From the NCBI GenBank assembly GCA_918807975.1, contig OU964932.1, positions 17,329,501 to 17,393,500 of the forward strand: a DNA stretch of 64,000 nt, read 5' to 3'. Of this stretch, positions 22,053-31,054 are shown piece by piece (position 1 is the stretch's first letter; every line of letters begins with the position of its first letter). Made by a program: the position numbers and the translations under genes. The notes under the pieces were generated by a model, which was given only the letters and a program-made list of their open reading frames with translations, was not told where the DNA came from and ran no database searches. The DNA is from Aplidium turbinatum (lineage: Eukaryota; Chordata; Ascidiacea; Aplousobranchia; Polyclinidae).

Positions 22053-23280
22053 ATGCTTGATGAGTACTTTAAGTTGTTGATTGTGTATGTTGTATTTATA
22101 ACATCATTATCCCATGCTCAATCTGATTCAAGTAATGGTGTTCCAAATGCTACACTCCTTCCTACTCTTCAGATTAGCTCTCCAAGAAGTCAAAATGCTA
22201 GTAAAGTTGCACCACCCTCCAAAGAGCCTGCAAAGACTGATGCTTCTATCCTAAATCCACAGAATAGTTTTCCACATCAATCTGAAGTAAAATTTCCTGA
22301 GACTGGAAATGCACCAGAAGGCAACCATCAGAACATTGATAAGAAACTTAATGATCAGAATGATGTGAAGCCCGCAAAAGTCGATATTGAAAACTCAGTT
22401 AAATCACCCCTATTGCCAACAAATGATGATAGTATGAAGCCAAACAGCACTGAAGATAGTGATATTAATAATTTAGGAAATGAGATAAAAACTCATCCAA
22501 AAGATAATGTAGAGAATGACATAGGACACACTCCCAGCAACAATGAAAGTGATGAGGGTGCTGATTTGTCAAATAGTGCTGAAAGAAGTGAGACAAAATT
22601 ACCAATAAAAAAGACAGAAGATGATCAAGTTGACGAAATTCCAAGTAATATGCAAGATGAGAGAAAAACGACGAGAAAAGACAATAAAGACACTGTTGCT
22701 GAACCGAACTCTCTTGAAGAAACCACTGAAAACGGGGATATAAATATTGAATTGCCCACTACAACTGGTTTACCTGAAGATAGTGAACAATCAACAACTA
22801 CAAACAACAGCAGTGAGGATGTGTCAGATTTGTCTCCTAATACATCTTTTAATAATACCGTTAATGAAACAACTTCTACAGAGGAAAGTAATATTGGTGT
22901 TAATCCACAAGGGCAAGGCCAACTTAATGAGATTAAAGAGCTTAAAAACGCCACAAACAAGGTGGATCACAGCTCAAGCTTTCAAGAAGCCTCACATAAA
23001 AATGCCAGCTTAACTGATGAAAATGATGTGAAGAAATTTTCTAACAATTCTGATGATGGATCATCTTTACCTTTAAACCACACTGCTGTGTTCCCAGTAG
23101 GCAATGATACCAAATCAAATCCTCATCCTCTTCAAAACAGCACACTTCATGAAGTCTCAGAAGAAACTACGACTTCCTCTACCCCGCATGTTTTCAGCAC
23201 TACGCAACAACAAACTTCACCAAAGATGAGCACAGCCCCTTTCATGAACACTTCCGATGCAGGCTTTTCAACAACACCAA
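22053..23280 (+). CDS. Mucin-like gene, exon 1 (signal peptide and acidic ectodomain)
   Basis: This exon supplies 409 codons plus one base. The open frame runs on to a TAA at 23295-23297, but the consensus donor GTGAGC at 23281 lies before it and later exons continue in phase, so splicing is preferred. A retained intron would give a soluble 414-residue form. The start is the first in-frame ATG and is followed at once by a signal peptide. Confidence 0.88.
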
Positions 23281-26200
23281 GTGAGCAGCAAGTATAATGG
23301 TTGTACTGTATAGTTAATTCTGTCCCCCTAACAACTCTTAATCTTATTAAACTTTGGCTATAGGTATATATATATTTAATTTTGCATGTTGCAGGGTTGG
23401 TTGATTTAAATCAAATGATTTAAATCAAACAATAAAAATCAAAAAAATCAATTAAAAAAATCAAATGATTTTTTTTATTTGCTAAAATAAAAATAAATAC
23501 ATCAACAAACGTTACACTGTAATACAAAAGTTATATTTAATTACTTAAGGCTATAGGCTATGCATGTTTTGAAAGGCAACTTAGTTTACTTGGTAGTTCA
23601 CAAACAGTGTTGTTCACTAAACATAGTACCGGTATACTAGGCTAGAGCTTTTTATGTAAAAAAAAAGCTGCATAAGTGAAGCCGTAGATATCTGGAAAAA
23701 TTTAGAATGAGATCTACGAAATGCTGGCCACTCCAGGCAATGTAGATGCTAAGTTAAAAAAACGCATGAAGCAAGCTTGTACTCCGGCTCACTTTTTGTC
23801 CAATATATTGGACCCCCAATATGGAGGTAGCAGACTATCTTTGGAAGAAATTGATGAGGCAATGGAATTTGCTGGTGACATTAGCCCAATCATTTTGTCA
23901 GAAGTTCTCAATTATCGTGCTAAAGCTGGGCCTTTCAAACCATAGACGCATGTTTCAAGAAGATGTGCTCAAATCAGTAACACCTTTGGCATGGTGGAAG
24001 TCTCAGTCTGACAGAATCAGCATTCAGCAGTGATATGTTAACGTTAGCTCTGAAAGTTTTGGTAGCAAAATCTTCTAGTGCTGACGTTGAGCGAGTTTTT
24101 TCCACTTTTGGTCTGGTTCAGTCAGAAGTTCGAAATCGATTGGGCTGCAAAAGCTGACGAGCTTGTATTTATGTACAAACTTCTCAATGCAAAATAAACT
24201 GAAATTTTTGTGTCATCTGAACTTTTATTGTTTTGATACGGTATGTCGGTAACATATTACACAGTTAAACTTTCTTTGCAAAAAGTCTGGTTGTAGGCTT
24301 TGCATCAGTTGAGCAAAAAAGCAAAGTGATGTGCGCTCAAACGTAAGGAAAGATTTTAGTGTAGTGAGATGACAGTCTGAGACATACCTCAATCTCGATA
24401 TGCACAAATTATGATTTAGTATAAAGCAACATATCTCACTTACTTAAAAATATGTGCAATAGACAGGCTAGCCTACAATATGATAATAACAATGATTAAA
24501 CACTTGCAAAGCAAAGCCTTTCAATCAATCAAGGGGTTAAAAATAATTCTGCTATCTTACTAAAATAATCTCTTTCCCCAAGTAGACTCGACGCTTTTTT
24601 ATCTAAAAAAAATCTGATTTAAATCAAAAAAATCTGATTTAAATCAAAAAAATCTGATTTTTTTAAAAAAAAAATCATGATTTTTCCAACCCTGGCATGT
24701 TGCAACTTTAATTGTCAACTTCAAGTTAAAATTATTAATGCTGTAAGCATTATAGATGCGATGTGTAATCAATTAGTACTGTTTTTGGAATCTTGATTAC
24801 AAATACAAAAAAGGTATACTGTATACATACCTAGACGTTTATCATTATTTCTGACCTTGCATCTTTATAAAAACCTTGGTTTACCCTGTAATCTTGATCA
24901 TGTACATCAAGGTCTTGTTAACTCAATAGTTGATACAGATGCTTAATTAGAAATTGTGATTTTTGATGCAGATGTGTCTTCTACTGAATCTGGTCCGTTT
25001 TTATCAGTTTCTGCAACAACATCTGCACCAGTTGAGCAGACTACAACATTCGTGCCATCAACAACTATGCCAATAAACAAAAGGTAGGTTTTAAAATTTA
25101 AAACATTAACCGCTCCACTTCTGTTCTTAATGTTTTATTAAGTGAATAATATTGACCTTGCAGCTTTTTGCATCAATTGTACATTTTGTTGCATTTGTTC
25201 TGAAAAGTTGTTTTGTTGTGTAGCTTTTTGTTTCTACTTTAGTTTTGTTACGTAAACTTGCAAGTATAGTTTTTTTCTTCCAGTTCTTCAGCAACCAAAG
25301 GAAATCATAATTTTTTTGCAATTGACATCTCGTCTAAGCAATATAAGCAACCATTCTTCCATGCAACTGTTAACTTTCTCTTTGCACTTATTTCTAGTCT
25401 ACCTATTAAAAATGTATTTGTTGACAAATGTTAACATCAACTCTTAAAATTATTATTAAAAAAATCACATTGCTGTAAAGTGTGTCAAATATTTATCGTC
25501 ATGGGTCTGGTTTCATAATTGTACAAGTTACAACTAGATACAAAAGTTCAACTGCAGATGTTTTTGACAACAATTTTGTTTTTAAACAGTTTGAAATTGA
25601 TTTTGTGATGACAGAAGCATGTTCAGTGTTCTGTTCACCCTATTTAAATCGAAATTCTTGTAGCAGCCGCTGTGCTTGAACGTCGTCTTCGATACTACAC
25701 CTTATTCTTTGCTTATATAGAATCAGAACACCACCGGTGAATCCACCAGAAGCTGTGACCGATGCTACAACACCACAAGCTACCACGACTACAACACCAC
25801 CAACTACCACGACTACAGCACCACCAACTACCACGACTACAACACCACCAACTACAACACCACCAACTACCGCGACTACAACGCCACCAACTACCACGAC
25901 TACAACACCACCAACTACCACAACTACAACGCCACGTGCACCCGTAACTAAAACAACAGGTAAAATATGTAAAGCTACTTAAATTCAAAGATTTCTATTT
26001 TAATTAATGGTTTGTTGCAGTTGCTATGAAACGCACTAGCGCAGTTTATGGTCCACAATCAAACAGGATTGGTTTGAAAGCATGCGTCTTTTAAAAGTGG
26101 AAATGGTTAATTCAGCTCATGTACAAAGGTGAACTCATGTTGTGTCGCCATCATTGCTAAACTACCCATCCTGCAACGTCTGCAGACGTTGAATCAACGA

Positions 26201-29200
26201 AAAAAAAAACGCTGATTTGCGGTCAGGGTAGATGTAGAAGATGTGGCTTCTCAACAAGCAAAATCCTTTCTTTTACATTGAATAAATGTCTTTAGAGGTT
26301 TCATCAAAGTAAAAAAAGGATTTTGCTGGCTGTGATGGTTTGCATAAGCCAGAGGTGTGTGACCCGCGGGCCAAATGCCACCCGCAAAGCGAAAATGTCT
26401 GACCCGAGGTAGGCTTTTTGTCTGGTCTGCGGCTGTATGATTAGCCGAAAACGTTCGCTTATTGTGTTTTTTTTTATATTAAATGTAGTGTTGTTACTGA
26501 GTTATGTCTGCTTATGGTAAATACAAAGTTTACTACTTTCAGGTCCCCATTTAGGAGAACCTTCTGTTTTGCCTAATAACAAAACAACTGATGACAGTAA
26601 GAACTTATTGTTATTCAACTTTAATTCTGTATTTTAATTCGATTGGCAATGATTTACTTCTAACTTTAATTCGATTGGCAATGTGTGTGGCCTACACTTC
26701 TACACCGAAAATCTTATATTGATGGTTTACATCAAATATAGTTATTACTCTCTAAAACCTCTACAGCCTGTTTCACCCTAAAAAGGGCGATTATCGGAAG
26801 ATCCTTATTCAGATAGAATATTATTCTTATTCTATTTGAATAAGGACCTTCTGATGATTCCCCTGTTTGGGTGAAACAGGCTGTAGAGGTTTTAGAGAGC
26901 AATAAAACTATACCGTATTACATGTAATTCTTTCTGCTTGGCTTTTTGCTTTGCATTGAGCACTTTTGCGGTAATAATAGTATAATATTTATTGTTTTAT
27001 TTATGGTTTATGTGATTTTGCGCAGTGAAGTTATTGGGAGAAGAATTTATTGTCATTAGCTAGCTTAAAATGTCAAGACAAATTGAATAAACAAGTGCAT
27101 TGAATACGAATATATAAAGATTGCGTGATGCGCGTTAACTTCAATCTACCTTACTGGAGGCTTTCCTTACATTTTCACTTTTTTGCAGTCCATTGTTTTT
27201 CCTGAAATAGTACAAATTGTGTATTTTGTGATGCAGTATTCCTAGTCGGTAAATTTATGCGATGTTGTTTTTCAGAATCTGCCGTGCAAACAGCTATAGA
27301 CTATGCAAACGATTTACTGGTGAGCATTCCAGCCGGGTGAATTAATACATAACACCCAATACCAGGAGCTGAAATCTACTGCTATGTCAGAATCATGCTT
27401 TTGCCTGCCATAAGTGCTTTAGAAGACAAGTTGTTATTACAATTTTAGATAATCTTGTTGGTGTTGTTAAATTGTTGTTATCATCTAAAAATTGATGCCA
27501 AGAAAATGTATTTTTATTTGAAGCAATAGCGATTTTCTGATTTACAAGCTAAAAAGATCCTGATGTTAACAAATGATCTATTTTAATTTTGCCGGAATGG
27601 CCCGTTTCGGTGAGTCCGATTCGGTGAGTCCGACCCCTATTTCGTGATTTTTTCAATTTTTTTTTTTAAATTATCCGGTACCGTAGCCTAATTATCATTG
27701 CCGTTTTAGGGTTAGGGGTTAGAGGTTAGGAACTCACCGAATCGGACTCACCGAATAGTAGCAGACCCCTTGGATGTCTTTTGAAGCACAACAAATCACA
27801 AATGATTGCAATAACCTTTTTTCCTGTGGATTGTTTTAAGCACTTGTTTTGTGTAGAAAAAGTATGGCCCTGGACGAATAGCGGCGATAGTCAGTGTGAT
27901 TGTCTTCGCTTTAATCCTTTTCCTGTGTTGCTTGTGTCGGTGCAGGAAAAGAAGAAAGTATTCCAAGTTACGAAAACTCAGGGTAAGTCTGGCAAAGAAA
28001 GCAAGTTTTTCCGTTGCTTGAATAAACTGAAATAGAGTTCTGTCATAGCTTCTCACGCCAGTGTCGGAGCCAGATAAGAACATTGTTTGTAATGTTTCTT
28101 AAGTCCTTGTTTTGTATTCTTAAGACATAGAGCTAATAGTCTGCTACGGTACTCATGCGGTAACAAAGCTACTGTACTATACAGCGTTGTACGTTGACGG
28201 CGTCAACTTTTTGTTGACGCTGAGGCTAGCGCCGTCAGTTTATTTTTTAGTTGACGGAAGTGATAGCGTCGTCATCTATTTCGCCGATGTTTAGCGTCAC
28301 GCGCTATGCGTCATTTTTCGTTTTCATGGAAAATCTCGTTTCACAATGAGAGTTAAATTTTGTTTGACGTTTTGACTTTCAGACTGATAGCAATGAACAA
28401 TCTTTTTCTGGAACAGCTGTTCGTCTATCCAATTATGCAGTTTCAAGTTTGTTTATCGTATCCTGGGTTAATCTGAGTGGAGAAAAGACGAAATCGTCTT
28501 TCGTAGCTCGAAACAGTCTCAAAAACCAAACTCGTTAGAAGTCGAATACTGCCGTTTTGTGAGAACCTGGCTAAAATAGCGCTAGAAATTAGCGCTGACG
28601 CTGACGCCGTCAATTTTTTTAGAGCTGACGCAGTACTTTACGCCGTGAAATTTTTAGGCAATTCGCGCGAACGCTGACGCCGTCAATTTATTTCATTGAC
28701 GCGTACAACACTGAATACAAGAGAGATTCCAAAGTGCTTGTGCAACTGTATTGTGGATAAGGTAGCCTACCAAAGATATCATTCTTCCCTCGCATGTAAA
28801 CTTTAAAGAAAATTCACCATAGTCAGGGCATGCAAATGCTTGTGCATAGCCGAGAATTTTATAACCCCAATTTTGTTAAGAATTTAGGCGTGAAGTTTTT
28901 GAAACATTGCACATGGGTGACATGGCTTAACTTTTACATCAGCTGCAAACTGCACTTCTACAGTTATTTAGATCATAACATTGAGAGTTGTGTACTGTTG
29001 TTAATTTAGATACGCGAGTGTTGTTCATATTGGCACTTGAATGTTACTGAATAAATATATTCACCGTTATATTTATAAAATAGCTTGCTGTGCAAGCCCA
29101 ACCTTTGCCGGAGCACGTAAGTTGTTTCAATCGTTGTGTTGGTTGTTGTTCTGTGGTTACAATTTTTTTTAACTTGTTTCCCGTATTTTAAGGGTAAAGG

Positions 29201-31054
29201 AAAATACGTCTGCAGACGTTGAATCAATGTAAAAAAACGATTGATTTGATGTCTGGGAAGCTTCGTTATTCACATTTTTGGTGGTAAAATGCTTGATCAA
29301 TTGCTAATAAAAACATCTATCTTTCAGCAATACGGACAAGAAAATGACTTTCTTCTAACAGACAGAAAGGTATTTCAATACTTTAAAAATGCATCCTTGC
29401 ATGGTTTCGAAACACAAATAAATTATTAACACTAATCTGCGCCTAAATGTCATGCTCTGTTGGTACATGCACTCCTGGCGATAAGAAAGGCGACTTCAAA
29501 TTCGCAGCCATTAAATTCAGAAACGTGTCTAACGTACTGGTGTTTGAACAGCGTTGGTTAAAACCGTTTTCTTCAGCTACGAGTTTTCTTGCATTACTTT
29601 TATTTTTTCATTTATATTTTTTTCAATCATATTTATAGTAATTTGTTTTTTATTTACGTCATGTTATGCAAGCTTGCGCCATGTTCATAAATTTTTACGA
29701 CAAACATTGAGCACTCGTTGTATAACAAGGCCTTCCGTACTTGCGTTGTTATAATGGAAGACAAAACCATTTGAAAGTAAAATGACATTACTTGTTTCAG
29801 CAAGCTGAGCAAATACTGTGCTACGTTTAACGCTAACATTGGTACCAAGTAGTCAGCACCACCCGACTAGTTGCGTTTGTGCTTATACAGGATATCCAAG
29901 GCAATGCTGTTCAAGTGGGATTTTGTTAATTTAACCAAACCATTGGAGAATATATAGGGGAACATTAGAAATAACGTTAAAGGCATAGAGTTAAAGACAG
30001 TATTCTGTTGTCGATGATCGGTAGGGAATGGTCTCACTCTTGTCACGTCCAAGCTGCACTACCTTGTTAGAATACGAAAGGTTTCCTACTTGGTTTTCTT
30101 ACGCATCAGCTGGGTTGAATGTTGAATCAGTAACGACTGGTAGACTTGGCCTGATGCTATTTGTTCTAAACGCCGCTGTCGTATCTTGGTGAATTATTGA
30201 TATGGCAATTTTCCGCCTACAAACTGTGCTAACGTACGCCCATAGAACGTCTTGAGACATTAAATCATTGCACTTTGTTTAACTGGTTTATTAACAGCAT
30301 TTGATTAATTTGAAGGTGCGATATCGGTGAAATTGCTTCGCATGAATCACAACCTATTCACTGGGGTTTTGTAATTCAAGTGGATTGGTTTCTCACGAAG
30401 ATTTACTATTTCATTTATTTATGATTACAAGAGTGTAAAACGAAAATGTTTCGAAAGGAAATTTTGATTCAACACATACTTTCATCTTGGTATCATTTGG
30501 ATTAAGTTCATCGTGTTAAATTTCTTTTTCGTTTTGAATACCCCGACTTTGTAATTGATTGATTTACACTTGACTTAATAAAACAAACTATCTTGTTCTT
30601 GTCAGCACCCCCTGGTGACTTGGATATCATCCCAGACAACAAAATCCGCCATTTTTACAGTACTTCAACGTTTGCAGATGTTGAGTCAATGTACAAATGG
30701 CAGATATTGCGCTTTGAGAAGTGAGATATTTTGGATGGACCACATCATGCAGTTGAGAATATTGTTTGAGGGATAAAACTAGTGGGGACCTAGTTCGGAT
30801 GATGATGATTTCAGACACATTGAGGAAGGCAAATGAAAGCTGTGTTGACATATATTAAAACAATTCGGTCAGCTACACACAATCTTCTTGTGTGTAGCTG
30901 TTAATCAAGACTTCGTCAAAACAAGCATTTGTAAATATCGAAAGTTATGTCGATGGCATGTGCTTCTCACATTCGTTCCACTTTTCAGGCGAAAGGAATT
31001 TACCAAAGTGACCGGATGACATTACTGGACGACTCTTCTGAAGATGAACTGTAA
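22053..31054 (+). CDS. Mucin-like single-pass membrane protein, 8 coding exons (whole gene model)
   Basis: Joining 22053-23280, 24972-25083, 25721-25959, 26543-26596, 27276-27319, 27857-27982, 29328-29369 and 30989-31054 gives 1911 bases, 636 codons plus TAA. All seven junctions use GT-AG and keep frame. Residues 1-22 are a signal peptide (hydrophobic LLIVYVVFI, cleavage near SHA|QS). Residues about 23-559 are a low-complexity ectodomain rich in S, T, N, D, E and P. It has many N-x-S/T sites, and a TTTTTPPT stretch at about 457-525 is suited to O-glycosylation. Residues 567-586 (IAAIVSVIVFALILFLCCLC) span the membrane, followed by the stop-transfer run RCRKRRKYSKLRKLR. The 50-residue tail has a YSKL tyrosine motif, two acidic dileucine motifs (ENDFLL, DRMTLL) and ends DDSSEDEL. 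I do not recognise an orthologue. Endosomal, Golgi or cell-surface traffic is inferred from the tail. Confidence 0.85.
23392..24694 (+). mobile_element. hAT element in intron 1 with relic transposase
   Basis: Termini CAGGGTTGG and CCAACCCTG, 8-bp duplication GCATGTTG (23384-23391, 24695-24702). Subterminal GATTTAAATCA repeats occur at both ends. It carries a broken transposase (23700-24195) in the same orientation as the gene. Total 1303 bp. Confidence 0.92.
23700..24195 (+). pseudogene. Relic hAT transposase in intron 1
   Basis: One frame reads MLATPGNVDAKLKKRMKQAC TPAHFLSNILDPQYGG... up to a stop near 23945. The typical hAT C-terminal pattern SSADVERVFSTFGLVQSEVR-NRLG follows in shifted frames at about 24070-24190. 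The HFLSNILDPQYGG and ADVERVFS..G blocks are hallmarks of the ZBED/hAT-like transposase family. At least one stop and one frameshift break it, and no N-terminal or BED domain is present. Confidence 0.75.
24972..25083 (+). CDS. Mucin-like gene, exon 2
   Basis: Acceptor TTTTTGATGCAG, donor GTAGGT. It enters at phase 1 and leaves at phase 2. It encodes VSSTESGPFLSVSATTSAPV EQTTTFVPSTTMPINK, a Ser/Thr-rich continuation of exon 1. Confidence 0.8.
25721..25959 (+). CDS. Mucin-like gene, exon 3 (Thr-Pro repeats)
   Basis: Acceptor TTCTTTGCTTATATAG, donor GTAAAA. It encodes RIRTPPVNPPEAVTDATTPQ followed by tandem TTTTTPPT and ends APVTKTTG. Dense Thr/Pro is the signature of mucin-type O-glycosylated stalks. 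The opposite-strand open frames here are only shadows of the repeat. Confidence 0.83.
25774..25933 (+). repeat. Coding minisatellite, 24-bp unit
   Basis: The unit ACCACGACTACAACACCACC-AACT is repeated about six times, with one shortened unit (15 bp, near 25855) and single-base variants. It lies wholly in exon 3 and keeps frame because units are multiples of 3. Confidence 0.9.
26153..26231. mobile_element. CTGCAG-centred palindromic MITE copy
   Basis: The centre AACGTCTGCAGACGTTGAAT is shared with the full copy at 48012-48108. The ends CTACCC... and ...CAGGGTAG are inverted. It lies in intron 3. Confidence 0.6.
26350..26450 (+). mobile_element. hAT end fragment
   Basis: CAGAGGTGTGTGACCCGCGG and following CCCGC and GACCCG words look like one end of a hAT element. 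No second end or duplication was found; the right limit is arbitrary. It lies in intron 3. Confidence 0.4.
26543..26596 (+). CDS. Mucin-like gene, exon 4
   Basis: Acceptor TTTACTACTTTCAG, donor GTAAGA. It encodes GPHLGEPSVLPNNKTTDD and contains one N-x-T site (NKT). Confidence 0.78.
26737..26912. mobile_element. Palindromic MITE (full) in intron 4
   Basis: The arms CTCTCTAAAACCTCTACAGC and GCTGTAGAGGTTTTAGAGAG fold back over about 80 bp each. The inner region around GGACCTTCTGATGATTCCCC is also nearly self-complementary. A half copy lies at 38036-38103. The target duplication is unclear. Confidence 0.75.
27276..27319 (+). CDS. Mucin-like gene, exon 5
   Basis: Acceptor GATGTTGTTTTTCAG, donor GTGAGC. 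It encodes KSAVQTAIDYANDLL, a short likely helical segment just outside the membrane, and leaves in phase 0. Confidence 0.75.
27593..27770 (+). mobile_element. MITE-like repeat with telomere-like core, copy 1
   Basis: It matches the inverted copy at 46506-46682. TTCGGTGAGTCCGA occurs near both ends in inverted orientation. The middle holds degenerate TTAGGG-like units (TTTTAGGGTTAGGGGTTAGA, about 27704-27731) that are shared by both copies, so they belong to the element. It lies in intron 5. Confidence 0.7.
27857..27982 (+). CDS. Mucin-like gene, exon 6 (transmembrane)
   Basis: Acceptor CACTTGTTTTGTGTAG, donor GTAAGT; exactly 42 codons, phase 0 in and out. It encodes KKYGPGR, the 20-residue membrane span IAAIVSVIVFALILFLCCLC, and a strongly basic juxtamembrane run with two Arg/Lys clusters. 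The cysteines at the inner face (CC, C, C) could be palmitoylated. Confidence 0.87.
28192..28713. mobile_element. hAT-like MITE with GACGCCGTCAA repeats in intron 6
   Basis: Ends CAGCGTTGTACGTTGACGGC and GACGCGTACAACACTG are inverted (CAGNGTTGTACG). The subterminal regions repeat TTGACGCC/GGCGTCAA words many times. The flanking 8-mers do not match, so the duplication is decayed or the ends are slightly off. Confidence 0.65.
29205..29255. mobile_element. CTGCAG-centred MITE, partial copy
   Basis: ACGTCTGCAGACGTTGAATC followed by AATGTAAAAAAACGATTGAT and ATGTCTGGG; the right half of the family described at 48012. It lies in intron 6. Confidence 0.6.
29328..29369 (+). CDS. Mucin-like gene, exon 7 (cytoplasmic tail)
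   Basis: Acceptor CATCTATCTTTCAG, donor GTATTT. It encodes QYGQENDFLLTDRK (14 codons), with the acidic dileucine motif ENDFLL. Confidence 0.78.
30632..30725. mobile_element. CTGCAG-centred MITE, partial copy
   Basis: CCCAGACAACAAAATCCGCC is the family terminus, followed by a diverged centre AACGTTTGCAGATGTTGAGT. It lies in intron 7. Confidence 0.7.
30989..31054 (+). CDS. Mucin-like gene, exon 8 (tail end and stop)
   Basis: Acceptor CGTTCCACTTTTCAG. It encodes AKGIYQSDRMTLLDDSSEDE-L and a TAA at 31052-31054. DRMTLL is an acidic dileucine motif, and DDSSEDEL is an acidic cluster with serines placed for casein kinase 2. Confidence 0.82.
   Translation, partial: AKGIYQSDRMTLLDDSSEDEL

Noticed and set aside
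22625-22960. 111-codon - strand frame
   Set aside because: Shadow of exon 1 of the mucin-like gene. The + strand frame is longer, has a signal peptide and splices in phase.
23392-24694. Intron 1 hAT contributing a coding exon to the mucin-like gene
   Set aside because: Exon 1 joins exon 2 in phase without it, and the transposase frame is broken.
25640-25988. Val/Gly- and Cys/Trp-rich frames on the - strand
   Set aside because: Antisense shadows of the ACC-rich coding minisatellite of exon 3.
27704-27731. Interstitial telomere or fusion site
   Set aside because: The same TTAGGG-like core occurs inside the second copy of the repeat at 46506, so it is part of a mobile repeat.
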